Positions 42,770-52,545 of a DNA stretch of 64,000 bases are shown here, in pieces (position 1 is the first letter of the stretch; each line of letters starts with the position of its first letter). This stretch comes from Flavobacteriales bacterium. GTDB taxonomy: Bacteria > Bacteroidota > Bacteroidia > Flavobacteriales > Flavobacteriaceae. The stretch lies in NCBI GenBank assembly GCA_026993355.1, contig JALWTX010000013.1, positions 117,687-181,686 of the forward strand. The letters run 5' to 3'. Made by a program: the position numbers and the translations under genes. A model generated the notes under the pieces. It searched no databases. It had not been told where the DNA came from and was given only the letters and a program-made list of their open reading frames with translations.

Positions 42770-44710
42770 ATGAGACACTTTTTCTTGTATATTTTTTTAA
42801 GTTTGACCATGCTACTACAAGCGCAGTTTATTGAGAAACCATTTTCGATACTGGTCAATCGCGAAAAAGCAGCGGCTTTAAAACACATGTTACAACAACC
42901 CTTGTCTAATACGGGCAATTATGATGTTAAATTTCACCGTTTATCCTTAAAGCCTTCTTTAACTTCACGGTATTTAGAGGGCGAAGTAAGCACATATTTT
43001 GAACCTGTACAAAGTTTAAACCAATTGGTTTTTGATTTTAACGATCAAATGTCGGTAATATCAGTTACGTGGCATAACCAAAGTGTTAATTTTTCTTTAG
43101 CCAATAATCAGTTAACCATAAATTTTCCGCAGACTTTGCCGGTGCATGTTTTAGATTCTATTCAAATTACTTATAATGGCAATGTGCCCAATACCGGTAT
43201 GGACTCGTATTCGGTTACTACCCATAACAATGTTCCCATTGTCTGGACTTTGTCCGAACCGTATGGTGCCAAAGACTGGTGGCCTTGCAAACAAGATTTA
43301 ACAGATAAGGCTGATTCTATTACCATAAAAATTACCTACCCCGATGAAATTAACAACGAAAATATGATAGCCGTATCCAATGGGTTAATTTATCATGACC
43401 GGACTTTTGCCGATCCGTCAACAGGGACAATTATGCGTGAAACGACGTGGAAACATCATTACCCTATAGCGGCTTATTTGGTTGCCTTTGCTGTAACAAA
43501 CTATACCAAGTTTACCAATCAGGCCGGTATTGTACAACCGTTTCCGATAGACAATTATGTTTTTCCCGAAAATTTGTCTCAGGCACAATCAGATGCCGTC
43601 AATTTTGTGCCCTTGATGAACTATTATGAACAAACTTTTGGACATTATCCTTTTTTTCATGAAAAATACGGACAAATCCAATTTCTTTGGGGTGGTGGCA
43701 TGGAACATCAAACGGCTACTTTTGTGATCAATTATTCGCGTCCATTGGTTGCGCATGAGCTCGCCCATCAATGGTTTGGCGATGCCGTTACTTGCGGCTC
43801 TTGGCATGATATATGGCTCAACGAAGGTTTTGCCACTTATAGCGAAGCTTTGACGCGTGAACATATGGATGGTATAGCTGCTTTTGATACATGGAAGCAA
43901 AATGCCATTAATTATATCACCTCCGAACCCGGCGGTTCTGTCTATGTCCAAGATACTACCAGTATTGACCGTATTTTTAGCAGTCGTCTGTCTTATCATA
44001 AAGGTGCCATGGTTTTAAATATGCTCCGTTTAAAGCTTGGAGATGCTCCTTTTTTTCAAACACTCAAAACTTATGTGGCAGATAAATCTTACGGATTTGC
44101 CAAAACACCCGATTTTAGATCAGAGGCTGAAAATGTATCAGGACAAAATTTACAAGAATTTTTTAATGATTGGGTTTATGGCGAAGGCTTTCCCACTTAT
44201 CAAATTAATGTAACTAAAACCGGCACAACTCAGTACGAGATAGTGGTGCATCAAACGACCTCTCATCCCTCTGTTAGTTTTTTCGAAATGCCTTTACCTT
44301 TTGTTTTTTCTGATGATGCCGGACATACATTTGATATAACTTTAAATAATATCCAAAATGATCAACATTTTACAGTAGATACCGGTTTTGAGGTAACACA
44401 GGTGTCTTTTGACCCACACCATGATATAGTTAAAGGAACCACTACTTTAAATACGGCTTTGACAATTGATAATAATGTTCTCAAGACGTTTCACATTTTT
44501 CCGAATCCGGTTAAGAAAAAGTTTTATCTGAAAAAAGCGAATGAAACAGTCATAAATAAAGTTTCAATCTATACGCTTTCCGGACAATTAGTTAGAGTAT
44601 TTAATAATGCTTCGGCAGTGTATGATATTGCTGATTTGCCAAGTGGATTTTATTTGCTTGAGGTTAAGAGCCCAAAAGGCAACCAAATAATAAAATTGAT
44701 TAAACAATAG
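42770..44710 (+). CDS. secreted M1-family aminopeptidase with T9SS type A sorting tail
   Basis: A 646-residue exported zinc peptidase. After a signal peptide (cleavage near LLQAQ) comes an N-terminal beta domain, the substrate-site motif WGGGMEHQT (GxMEN in classical M1 enzymes; His replaces Asn) and the zinc site HELAHQWFGD with the third ligand in NEGFATYSE. The C-terminal tail FHIFPNPVKKKFYLKK to LPSGFYLLEVKS is a type A T9SS signal, so it is sent outside the cell for peptide digestion. The HQ variant is frequent in secreted bacterial M1 enzymes. recX follows 12 bp later. Confidence 0.93.
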   Translation: MRHFFLYIFLSLTMLLQAQFIEKPFSILVNREKAAALKHMLQQPLSNTGNYDVKFHRLSLKPSLTSRYLEGEVSTYFEPVQSLNQLVFDFNDQMSVISVTWHNQSVNFSLANNQLTINFPQTLPVHVLDSIQITYNGNVPNTGMDSYSVTTHNNVPIVWTLSEPYGAKDWWPCKQDLTDKADSITIKITYPDEINNENMIAVSNGLIYHDRTFADPSTGTIMRETTWKHHYPIAAYLVAFAVTNYTKFTNQAGIVQPFPIDNYVFPENLSQAQSDAVNFVPLMNYYEQTFGHYPFFHEKYGQIQFLWGGGMEHQTATFVINYSRPLVAHELAHQWFGDAVTCGSWHDIWLNEGFATYSEALTREHMDGIAAFDTWKQNAINYITSEPGGSVYVQDTTSIDRIFSSRLSYHKGAMVLNMLRLKLGDAPFFQTLKTYVADKSYGFAKTPDFRSEAENVSGQNLQEFFNDWVYGEGFPTYQINVTKTGTTQYEIVVHQTTSHPSVSFFEMPLPFVFSDDAGHTFDITLNNIQNDQHFTVDTGFEVTQVSFDPHHDIVKGTTTLNTALTIDNNVLKTFHIFPNPVKKKFYLKKANETVINKVSIYTLSGQLVRVFNNASAVYDIADLPSGFYLLEVKSPKGNQIIKLIKQ

Positions 44711-44722
44711 TTATTCGATTGG

Positions 44723-45181
44723 ATGGGTTACAAAAGTGTTGATGAGGTTAAACGGCAAATGGAGCATTATTGTGCTTATCAAGAACGGTCTCACAAACAA
44801 GTGGAAGAAAAACTCAAAAACTTGGGAATGTATCCTGAAGCCATTGATCATGTCATTATTCATTTGTTAAATGAAAACTTTTTGAATGAAGAACGTTTTG
44901 CCAAAAGCTATGCCAGAGGAAAGTTTTATCATAAAGATTGGGGGAAACAAAAAATTATTCAAGGCTTAAAGCAGCACCAGATTCATGACAAACTCATCAG
45001 CAAAGCTTTATCAGAAATAGATGATGATGACTATAAACAAACAATCTTGAAATTAATCGATAAAAAACGCCGTTTACTACCTCAATCTAATACTTATTTA
45101 GCAAAGCAAAAAATTGCCCGTTACCTCAATCAGAAAGGTTACAGATACGATGAATTTTCTTCCTTTTTGTTTGATCAATAA
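44723..45181 (+). CDS. recX: regulatory protein RecX
   Basis: RecX binds RecA filaments and limits recombination and the SOS response. The 152-residue protein shows the three-helix repeats of the family: CAYQERSHKQVEEKLKNLG, FLNEERFAKSYARGKFYHKDWGKQKI (positions 44883-44960) and DDDYKQTILKLIDKKRRL. The length fits. No recA is present in the window. It is 12 bp downstream of the peptidase gene, probably read through from it, and ends at a strong terminator. Confidence 0.92.
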   Translation: MGYKSVDEVKRQMEHYCAYQERSHKQVEEKLKNLGMYPEAIDHVIIHLLNENFLNEERFAKSYARGKFYHKDWGKQKIIQGLKQHQIHDKLISKALSEIDDDDYKQTILKLIDKKRRLLPQSNTYLAKQKIARYLNQKGYRYDEFSSFLFDQ

Positions 45182-45184
45182 TCA

Positions 45185-45223
45185 AAAATAAGCGGCTGGC
45201 GAATTTCGCCAGCCGCTTATTTT
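45185..45223. terminator. bidirectional rho-independent terminator
   Basis: An 18-bp perfect stem centred at 45204 (GCGGCTGGCGA/TCGCCAGCCGC with AT-rich ends) with a tiny loop lies between the convergent recX and korB genes and has T-runs in both directions. Confidence 0.92.
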
Positions 45224-45240
45224 AAGTAAGGGTTATAAAC

Positions 45241-46248
45241 TTATTTTACTTCATATGTTTGTCCGGAAAATAAGAGTTCTTCAAAACTCTTGATAGGATT
45301 AACTTTTTTGGCATATTCAGTTACTTCTGCTTCACGGTCTTCCAAAGTTTTATCGTCAACAGCTCTAATAACTCCCATTACAACCGGTTCTTTTAAGTTG
45401 ACCAATGCCAAATGCAGGGTTGGGTCTTTTTCTTTGGCATCATGGACTAAAATATCATCTTCCGTAATGCCATTTTCACCAATTTTGACGACTTTTAATT
45501 TCATACCGTCTAATACCAAACCCTTATCTTTATTTTTGCCAAATATCATTGGTTTACCATGTTCAACAACTAGTTGTGCATCTTCTTTTACAGATTTATC
45601 GGTGATGTCTTTATAAGCACCATCGTTAAAAATGACGCAATTTTGCAAAATTTCTACTAAAGATAAACCTTTGTGCTTGTCGGCTTCGATATATAGTTTT
45701 GTTTGCAACTTAGCATCATTACCGGCAGCACGGGCAAAAAATTTAGCTTGTGCGCCAATGGCCAGTTCACCCGGATTAAAAGGTGCTTGGACATTACCAT
45801 AAGGTGATGATTTGGTTTTTTGTCCCAATAAAGAAGTAGGTGAGAATTGACCTTTGGTTAATCCATATATTTCATTGTTAAATAAGACATAATTTAAATC
45901 GATATTTCGTCTTATGGCATGGATGAAATGATTGCCACCAATCGCCATTGAATCACCATCGCCTGAAGCCACCCAAACACTCAAATCAGGATTGGCTAAT
46001 TTGGTCCCTGTAGCAATAGCTGCTGCACGGCCATGAATACCATGGATACCATAATTGTCCATATAATATGGGAATCGTGACGAACATCCGATACCGGAAA
46101 TAAATACTATATCTTCTTTTTTTCGTCCAATTTGCGGTAAAGCTTTTTGGATAGAGCGTAAAATGACATAATCGTCACAACCCGGGCACCATCTGACATC
46201 TTGGTCACTGGCAAAATCTTTGAATGTATATTTAATATTTGTGGTCAT
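45241..46248 (-). CDS. korB: 2-oxoglutarate:ferredoxin oxidoreductase subunit beta
   Basis: KorB binds thiamine diphosphate and a [4Fe-4S] cluster and, with KorA, converts 2-oxoglutarate and CoA to succinyl-CoA while reducing ferredoxin. The 335-residue protein has cluster cysteines in WCPGC (C21, C24), GIGCSS (C55) and QNCVIFND, and the thiamine diphosphate motif GDGDSMAIGGNH at about residues 97-108, with FNNEIYGLTKGQFSPTS after it. Subfamilies using other 2-oxoacids are similar, so the substrate is the best guess. It starts 2 bp after korA. Confidence 0.93.
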   Translation of the reverse strand: MTTNIKYTFKDFASDQDVRWCPGCDDYVILRSIQKALPQIGRKKEDIVFISGIGCSSRFPYYMDNYGIHGIHGRAAAIATGTKLANPDLSVWVASGDGDSMAIGGNHFIHAIRRNIDLNYVLFNNEIYGLTKGQFSPTSLLGQKTKSSPYGNVQAPFNPGELAIGAQAKFFARAAGNDAKLQTKLYIEADKHKGLSLVEILQNCVIFNDGAYKDITDKSVKEDAQLVVEHGKPMIFGKNKDKGLVLDGMKLKVVKIGENGITEDDILVHDAKEKDPTLHLALVNLKEPVVMGVIRAVDDKTLEDREAEVTEYAKKVNPIKSFEELLFSGQTYEVK

Positions 46249-46250
46249 AA

Positions 46251-48113
46251 TTATGCGTCTTTAATAATTTTTTTAAATTCTTTGATCAATTCTTCTGAAC
46301 TTAATGGTAAGCCTTGGACTTTATCATATTTTATATAATCAAATTGTGGATAATTCATGCATAATAAGTCGGCAAACTGTCCCATGTTTAGCTCAGGAAC
46401 AATAATCTTTTTGTATTTTGAAAATAGATCGGCTACCCCATGTGGCAGCGGATTGATGTATGAAAAGTGTGCCAATCCGACTTTATGATCCGGATTTTCT
46501 TCACGGTATTTTTTGACAGCAGTTTTTAAACTACCATAGGTTCCACCCCAACCCACAACTAGCAAATCGCCTTCTTGGTCAAATTCTGCCTCAATAGGAG
46601 GAATAAAATCTTTTACTTTTCTGACTTTTTCGGCTCTTAATTTTACCATTTCTTCATGGTTAAGCGGATCTTGCGACACAGTTCCTTCCACTTTATCTTT
46701 CTCCAGTCCGCCAATTACATGTTCTAAACCGGGAGTGCCGGGGATGGCCCATGGTCTGGCCAATGTCTTCGGATCTCTTTTATATGGATGAAAATCCTCG
46801 ACATATTCGGTGATTTGATAGGTTTTTATCTCCGGCATTTCATCTAAAGTTTTAATGCGCCATGGTTCGGAACCATTGCCGATATAACCATCAGAAAGCA
46901 AAATAACCGGCGTCATATGTTCTAAGGTCAATTTAGCTGCCATAAAAGCCATATCATAGCTGTCTGCGGGTGATTTGGCAGCAATAACAATAGCCGGGCT
47001 TTCACCATTACGGCCATACATGGCTTGCATCAAATCAGATTGCTCTGTTTTGGTAGGCAAACCGGTAGATGGGCCACCACGTTGCACGTCTACAACAACC
47101 AGCGGAATTTCTAACATAATTGCCAAACCCAAGGCTTCACCTTTTAAGGCCAAACCTGGTCCTGAGGTGGTAGTAATAGCCAATTTGCCCGCAAATGAAG
47201 CACCGATAGCCGAACTGATCCCTGCAATTTCATCTTCCGCTTGAAAGGCAATAACGTCTAAATTTCGCCATTTGGCCAGTTCGTGCAAAATATCAGTTGC
47301 AGGGGTAATAGGGTAGGAGCCTAAGAATAAATCTAAGCCGGCTTTTTTTGCAGCCGCCATAAAACCCCATGCCGTAGCTTGGTTCCCCATAATAATACGG
47401 TAGGTTCCTTTTTCTTTTTTAGCCGGTCCTATGACATAATGGGTCGGCATTAATTCTAAGGTGTCGGCGAAATGATAACCGGCTTTTAGCGCTTTAATGT
47501 TTGCTTCAACTATTTCCGGTTTATTTTTAAATTTCTTTTTTAAAAATTCTTCTGTGTATTTGGGATCTTTACTGTATAGCCAGTATAGCATGCCTAAGGC
47601 AAACATGTTTTTACTACGGGTCATACTTTTACTGTCCAAACCTGTGTCTTTTAAGGCTTCACGGGTAAGTGAGGTCATCGGGACAGGCACCACGTTGTAG
47701 TTAGACAAAGAGCCGTCTTCCAATGGATTAGAATCATATTTGGCTTTTTGCAAATTGCTGCGTGTAAAAGCGTCAGAGTCAACAATGACCATATGACCGG
47801 GTTTCAGGTCTTTGATATTGGTTTTTAAAGCAGCCGGATTCATGGCAACCAGCAAATCTAAATCATCACCTGGCGTGCTGATTTCGTTCGAGCCAATATT
47901 AACTTGAAATCCGGAAACACCATATAAGCTACCTTGCGGCGCACGTATTTCCGAAGGATAATTGGGGAAAGTTGCAATATCGTTTCCCAAGAGGGCTGCA
48001 GAGGTTGAGAATTGCGTTCCGGTGAGCTGCATCCCATCTCCGGAATCGCCCACGAATCTGATCACCACGTGATCGAGTTGTTTTTTATTTTTATGTAAAG
48101 CTTCTTTGCTCAT
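46251..48113 (-). CDS. korA: 2-oxoglutarate:ferredoxin oxidoreductase subunit alpha (gamma-alpha fusion)
   Basis: A 620-residue protein combining the gamma domain (residues about 13-190: VIRFVGDSGDGMQLTGTQFSTSAALLG, positions 48005-48085) and the alpha, pyrimidine-binding domain (from about 225: GNQATAWGFMAAAKKAGLDLFLGSYPITPATDILHELA, positions 47270-47400). ITTTSGPGLALKGEALGLA and QRGGPSTGLPTKTEQSDL are characteristic of this fusion form, as in other Flavobacteriia. Together with KorB it gives a reversible, ferredoxin-linked TCA step. It is first in the operon. Confidence 0.94.
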   Translation of the reverse strand: MSKEALHKNKKQLDHVVIRFVGDSGDGMQLTGTQFSTSAALLGNDIATFPNYPSEIRAPQGSLYGVSGFQVNIGSNEISTPGDDLDLLVAMNPAALKTNIKDLKPGHMVIVDSDAFTRSNLQKAKYDSNPLEDGSLSNYNVVPVPMTSLTREALKDTGLDSKSMTRSKNMFALGMLYWLYSKDPKYTEEFLKKKFKNKPEIVEANIKALKAGYHFADTLELMPTHYVIGPAKKEKGTYRIIMGNQATAWGFMAAAKKAGLDLFLGSYPITPATDILHELAKWRNLDVIAFQAEDEIAGISSAIGASFAGKLAITTTSGPGLALKGEALGLAIMLEIPLVVVDVQRGGPSTGLPTKTEQSDLMQAMYGRNGESPAIVIAAKSPADSYDMAFMAAKLTLEHMTPVILLSDGYIGNGSEPWRIKTLDEMPEIKTYQITEYVEDFHPYKRDPKTLARPWAIPGTPGLEHVIGGLEKDKVEGTVSQDPLNHEEMVKLRAEKVRKVKDFIPPIEAEFDQEGDLLVVGWGGTYGSLKTAVKKYREENPDHKVGLAHFSYINPLPHGVADLFSKYKKIIVPELNMGQFADLLCMNYPQFDYIKYDKVQGLPLSSEELIKEFKKIIKDA

Positions 48114-48336
48114 AAAATTATTATTTTTTCAGTATAACGACAAAAATAGAAAATAAAAAGCACCGAATAATTGATTTTTTCTATTTTTTTTAAATATATT
48201 TTCTTTTTTTGGTTTGATTAAATTATAAAGTCTTAAATTGATGATTCTTCATTTAATTGACATTATTTTTTATTTCTTTCAGTTTACACTCAATTGGTTA
48301 GCTAATTGGTTTATTTTAAAATTAAGGCAACATAAA

Positions 48337-48368
48337 AAAAACCGGTAGAATAATTTCTGCCGGTTTTT
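48337..48368 (-). terminator. rho-independent terminator of the small membrane protein gene
   Basis: A 13-bp stem AAAAACCGGTAGA/TCTGCCGGTTTTT with one G-T pair and a 6-nt loop, followed on the minus strand by T residues, begins 20 bp after the stop codon. Confidence 0.85.
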
Positions 48369-48387
48369 TCATTTTAAAATTGTTTTG

Positions 48388-48636
48388 TTACTCCTCTAAT
48401 CTCTCTACCAAATGGTCTATATAAGTATGGTATCTTTTTTTAACATGGATATAAGTAGACCCGGCTCCTAATAAAACGGATAAAATGGTAAGTAAATAAG
48501 GATTAATAGCATAGTAAGCATAAAAATCGATAAAGGCAAAGACAGTTAAGTAAGTAAAAGAATATAAAATAAATAGTAAGGTGATTTTTTTTAAAGAAAT
48601 TGACTTTTTCTTTTTGGTTTTGTGTTGTTTTTTCAT
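48388..48636 (-). CDS. small two-helix membrane protein, unknown
   Basis: An 82-residue protein with a basic start (MKKQHKTKKKKSISLKK) and two hydrophobic segments, LLFILYSFTYLTVFAFIDFYAYY and YLLTILSVLLGAGSTYI, ending in a basic cytoplasmic tail. No family is recognised. It is monocistronic with its own terminator. The ATG before KKQHKTK was preferred to a start 14 codons upstream because of the basic, cytoplasmic-looking N-terminus. Confidence 0.6.
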   Translation of the reverse strand: MKKQHKTKKKKSISLKKITLLFILYSFTYLTVFAFIDFYAYYAINPYLLTILSVLLGAGSTYIHVKKRYHTYIDHLVERLEE

Positions 48637-48790
48637 AATTAATTTTTTATTATAACAAAGATATAAAAAAATGTTCAAAGCCCACTTGCTGTTGCCGGTT
48701 ACTTTATTTTTCTTTTTTAAATATAAAAAATATTGATATTCTTAAAATTTAACCTTAATTTTACACTTTAATTCTAAAATTTATAAAATT

Positions 48791-49387
48791 ATGTCAGGAA
48801 TAATGGATCTACTTCAAGGCCCTATGGCACAGATGTTGGTGCAAGGCGCCAGTGCGCAATTGGGACAAGATACCAACAAAACACAATCTGCACTTAGCGC
48901 AGCCATTCCTATGTTAATGGGGGCTTTGAAAAAACAAGCGGCTAATCCGGACACAGCAGCCGGATTGTTTAATGCCTTACAAAGCAAACATGATGGCAGT
49001 TTGCTGGATAATCTTATGGATATTTTTGGCGGTGGCAATGTTAACCCGGAAGTAGTGGAAGATGGTGATAAAATTTTGGGTCATGTTTTAGGTGAGAAAA
49101 AAGAAGTGGTTGCGGCTGCTATCAGCAAACAAAATGGGATTGATATGAGTGCTGCTATGAATATTCTTAAAATGGCAGCTCCGGTTGTTATGGGTATAGT
49201 AGGCAAACAAGCCAAGCAAAATAAGGTGTCTCAACCAACTGATTTGGCCAATATTATTGGAAATATGCTGGGCAGCCAACAAGAAGTGGCACAACATAGT
49301 AGTTTTATAGAACAACTTTTAGATCAAGATGGTGATGGCAGTGTCGTTGATGATTTATTTAATATGGGTAAAAAGTTTTTTGGTTAA
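48791..49387 (+). CDS. DUF937 protein with a C-terminal EF-hand-like motif
   Basis: A 198-residue protein of the DUF937 family: SGIMDLLQGPMAQMLVQGASAQLGQ, SALSAAIPMLMGALKKQAANP, then a Gly and Ala-rich GGGNVNPEVVEDGDKILGHVLG. The related second half repeats MAAPVVMGIVGKQAKQ. The end, LDQDGDGSVVDDLF, matches a calcium-binding EF-hand loop (DxDxDGxxxxD/E). The protein has no signal peptide. The function is unknown; similar E. coli YidB-type proteins affect gyrase-related stress. A hairpin follows the stop. Confidence 0.85.
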   Translation: MSGIMDLLQGPMAQMLVQGASAQLGQDTNKTQSALSAAIPMLMGALKKQAANPDTAAGLFNALQSKHDGSLLDNLMDIFGGGNVNPEVVEDGDKILGHVLGEKKEVVAAAISKQNGIDMSAAMNILKMAAPVVMGIVGKQAKQNKVSQPTDLANIIGNMLGSQQEVAQHSSFIEQLLDQDGDGSVVDDLFNMGKKFFG

Positions 49388-49409
49388 TTTTTTTTAAATC
49401 AATTTCTTT

Positions 49410-49442
49410 AACCTGTCTAAGTTTTAATAATTTGGACAGGTT
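49410..49442 (+). terminator. terminator after the DUF937 gene
   Basis: AACCTGTC/GACAGGTT forms an 8-bp stem with a 17-nt loop, followed on the plus strand by a T-rich run. The stop codon of the convergent RND pump gene lies inside this hairpin loop. Confidence 0.6.
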
Positions 49443-52400
49443 TATTTTTTTTAATTATTAAAACAGGCAAGAGAAGTATTAAACCTAAAAAGGAAAATAA
49501 GATACCTCCCATGGTACCAATCCCTAATGCGAACCAAAAAATTTCTTTTTGACCGTTTATCACAAAAGGCAAAAAACCCAAAACCGTTGATAAAATAGTC
49601 AGCGAAATAGGGAAAAGCATATCTTTTAATGCGTGAATAAAAGCCGTTTTTGGTGATAGCCGTTCATTACTTACATAAAAATTATATTGATTAAGAATGT
49701 AAAAGACGGCGTTGACCGTGATGCCACTCAGTAATATGAAAGAGGCCATGCCACCTTGATCAAAATCAAAATCAAATAAATAAAAAGTTAAGAAAACCCC
49801 GGTAAATGATACCGGTATAATACTCAAGACGACAAGTGCTTGTTTAAAGCTTTCAAAAAGAATGGCACTTATTAAAAATATAATTAAAATAATAAAACCT
49901 AATATACTGATCCAACTTTCCTTTTTTTCTGTCCAAGACCAATTGTTTGTTTTAAGTTCGAATGTCATCCCCAAAGGCAATTTCGATTCCAGCATATGAA
50001 TTTTTTTTTGAATGGCCTTTTTCCCAAACTTTTCGGATCCGACATATTTAACAAATATATTTTTTAAGTAATTCTTATTTTCTTTTCGGATAAAATCCGG
50101 CATCTTCTTTTTATAAATCGTGGCATATTTATTTAGTTTAATTAGCTGATTGTTTAGCAGAATGGGCTCGTTCATAATATGCCAGATGTCATATTGATCC
50201 TGATCTGACGCTTGTAATCGTAAAGGATAAGATTTTTCATCAATCTGAATAAAATCAGAGGCATATTCAGATAAAGTTTTTCCTTGTAATGTTTGATAAA
50301 TCTCATTGCCGGTTATGTTTTGCAAGGCCAAAAAATCTTTATTTAGTTTCATAATGTATTGCAAACGAGGTCGAAATCCCGGATATTCGCGACTGGAAAC
50401 AATGATTTTATTTACGCGCGGATGCTTTCTTAAGTTGTTTTGCAAACTGTCAATCCACCGGTTTAAGCTGTTCAAGTTGTAAGCTTTGGCTTTAATTACA
50501 AAATTCATCATTTCGCTATGCGCATTTGTATTGTTAAAACCTTGTCCAACCCCGTAAATTTGCCAATTCATCCCGCCCCAGTCTAGTGCCTTACTAATGA
50601 GTTTGGATTTTAAAATATAGGGAAAACCGGCATCAGGATGTTTAAAACGTATCTCGATTTGGGCATAATCACTACTATATATTTGGCTTGTAAAAGATTT
50701 TATTTCAGGAAATTGACGCAAATAATTTTCCAACTGCAGCATAACTTCATTCATTTGTTCCATACTTGCGGCTCTTTCCATCGACGCCAAAACCATAAGT
50801 TTGGTCTCCTCATTTTGCCGGTAAAACGCGCGCTCAAAAACATAAGTTGAAAACAAGCGCAAACTACCCCCTAAATATTTATCTACCACTGGTCTGGCTT
50901 TGTCATTATACCACTGGCTGCCTATAGTTTTGTTATAAATTTGGTCATACCAAGCTTTTCCGTTACTATGGTTTGGCAACATAAATACAGGTGTGCCAAG
51001 AAGCAATAAGAATAAAAGAATTATTAGTGGTTTAAATCGTATTAAATAAGGCAGAGATGCTTCGTAAACATTATAAAAAATACTACTGAATGTTTTAAGG
51101 ATACCTAAATCTTTTTTGTCCGGTTTGATAATCGCAACCGCTGCCGGAATAAACCAAAGACCAATAAACAACGAAATCCCCAGATTGACAATAATAACCA
51201 AGGCAAAATCAATCATATTTTGTTGTAAGTCGTTGGACAAAAGGTAAATGCTTAACAATGCCCCTATCGTCGTTAAAGTAGAAGCCAATACCGGTAAAAA
51301 TATCTTGCGGTTGCGATGTTTTATTATATGGTCTAACATCACAATGGTGTTGTCTATCATCAACCCAAAGGAAATGGTAATACCGGCAAGTGAATACAAT
51401 TGTATTTCCAAATGCAAAATATAATAAAACAAAAAGGCGATGCTTAAATTAACTATCAAACTGATAAGGCTAATCAGCAAATATTTATAATTAAAAGTCG
51501 TCAATAAAATAAATGCCATGAGAATGGCGATTACCCAAAATGTACGTATATAAATTTTATGCAGTTCGGTTTTGATATAAGCCGTGCTATCATAGGTTTT
51601 TTTCATTTCAAAATCGAGCGGTAGTTTTTTAACCGCTTGTTGCATACGATGTTTTATAATATCTGCCAGTACCAAATTGTTGGTAGAACCTGACGGATAA
51701 AAAATCACATTTACAGCATTTTTCCCATTGATACGATAATAAAAGTTTGGCGCTTGTTCCTGTAAACCGGTCTTCGCAATTTGGTCGAGATAAATGATTT
51801 TGCCTTGATAATTTTTGACAGGAATATGCATTTTTTTGTCAAAGTGATTATTGACAATTATCCTGGAGTAATGTTTGGCGGATTTAAGGAGGCCTATGCC
51901 GTATTTTTGTTGACTGTTTTTTATGGCTTTTACAATATCTTGCCTGCTGATATGATACAAATCCATCAGGTTGGGACGATAGGTTATGACATATTCCAAT
52001 CCTGTAGCGCCGGTAATTTCTATTTTGTCAATTTCGCGAATATCATTGAAAAAGGGAATAAGCCTGTTTTGCAAGATTTCTTTTATGTCGTATACTTTTT
52101 TTGGCGCATAAAACGAGTAAACCAACAATTCTTTTTTGTGCTGTTCTTCTTCAGCACTATTTAAAGAAACGACCGGATAAGAAGCGGTTAGGGGTAATCT
52201 GTTTCTGATTTGCCTGATTTTAAACGAGATTTCAAATTTTAATGCATCTATATCGGTATATTTACCGGGTTCTATATTGATAAAGCCTTTCCCGGCATAA
52301 GAACGCGAACTTATTTTTTTGATGCCTCCCAATTCGCTAACCGCGTTTTCTATAAGGCTTGTAATATTTTGGTCTAACAAAAAGGGTGTTGCATTATGCC

Positions 52401-52545
52401 ATTGATATGAAATATTGATTCGCGTATTATGTCTGGAAGGATTAAGGCGAATGTTCAAATATTTAAGATGAAACAATCCAATACCTGACAAAAGTATAAA
52501 GATGACCAATATCCTAAAGGATGATATTTTAGGATATTTACTCAT
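49417..52545 (-). CDS. RND efflux permease, divergent second pump of the operon
   Basis: A 1042-residue RND-superfamily inner-membrane pump with the AcrB-like 12-helix plan: a helix at about 11-27, a large periplasmic domain, helices from about 340, and a repeated second half. It is clearly divergent from the partner pump encoded at 53901-56891: TM4 reads FGLMIDNTIVMLDHI and the TM10 region LSGITVNAVFYILNQYNF, so the helix-10 Lys of AcrB is absent. The length is normal. It overlaps the TolC-like gene by 4 bp and is the last gene of the operon. Its job may be to pair with the other pump; inference. Confidence 0.88.
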   Translation of the reverse strand: MSKYPKISSFRILVIFILLSGIGLFHLKYLNIRLNPSRHNTRINISYQWHNATPFLLDQNITSLIENAVSELGGIKKISSRSYAGKGFINIEPGKYTDIDALKFEISFKIRQIRNRLPLTASYPVVSLNSAEEEQHKKELLVYSFYAPKKVYDIKEILQNRLIPFFNDIREIDKIEITGATGLEYVITYRPNLMDLYHISRQDIVKAIKNSQQKYGIGLLKSAKHYSRIIVNNHFDKKMHIPVKNYQGKIIYLDQIAKTGLQEQAPNFYYRINGKNAVNVIFYPSGSTNNLVLADIIKHRMQQAVKKLPLDFEMKKTYDSTAYIKTELHKIYIRTFWVIAILMAFILLTTFNYKYLLISLISLIVNLSIAFLFYYILHLEIQLYSLAGITISFGLMIDNTIVMLDHIIKHRNRKIFLPVLASTLTTIGALLSIYLLSNDLQQNMIDFALVIIVNLGISLFIGLWFIPAAVAIIKPDKKDLGILKTFSSIFYNVYEASLPYLIRFKPLIILLFLLLLGTPVFMLPNHSNGKAWYDQIYNKTIGSQWYNDKARPVVDKYLGGSLRLFSTYVFERAFYRQNEETKLMVLASMERAASMEQMNEVMLQLENYLRQFPEIKSFTSQIYSSDYAQIEIRFKHPDAGFPYILKSKLISKALDWGGMNWQIYGVGQGFNNTNAHSEMMNFVIKAKAYNLNSLNRWIDSLQNNLRKHPRVNKIIVSSREYPGFRPRLQYIMKLNKDFLALQNITGNEIYQTLQGKTLSEYASDFIQIDEKSYPLRLQASDQDQYDIWHIMNEPILLNNQLIKLNKYATIYKKKMPDFIRKENKNYLKNIFVKYVGSEKFGKKAIQKKIHMLESKLPLGMTFELKTNNWSWTEKKESWISILGFIILIIFLISAILFESFKQALVVLSIIPVSFTGVFLTFYLFDFDFDQGGMASFILLSGITVNAVFYILNQYNFYVSNERLSPKTAFIHALKDMLFPISLTILSTVLGFLPFVINGQKEIFWFALGIGTMGGILFSFLGLILLLPVLIIKKNKPVQIIKT

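Noticed and set aside
43589..43999. 136-residue reading frame opposite the M1 peptidase
   Set aside because: It covers the zinc site of the peptidase on the other strand and shows no independent signal.
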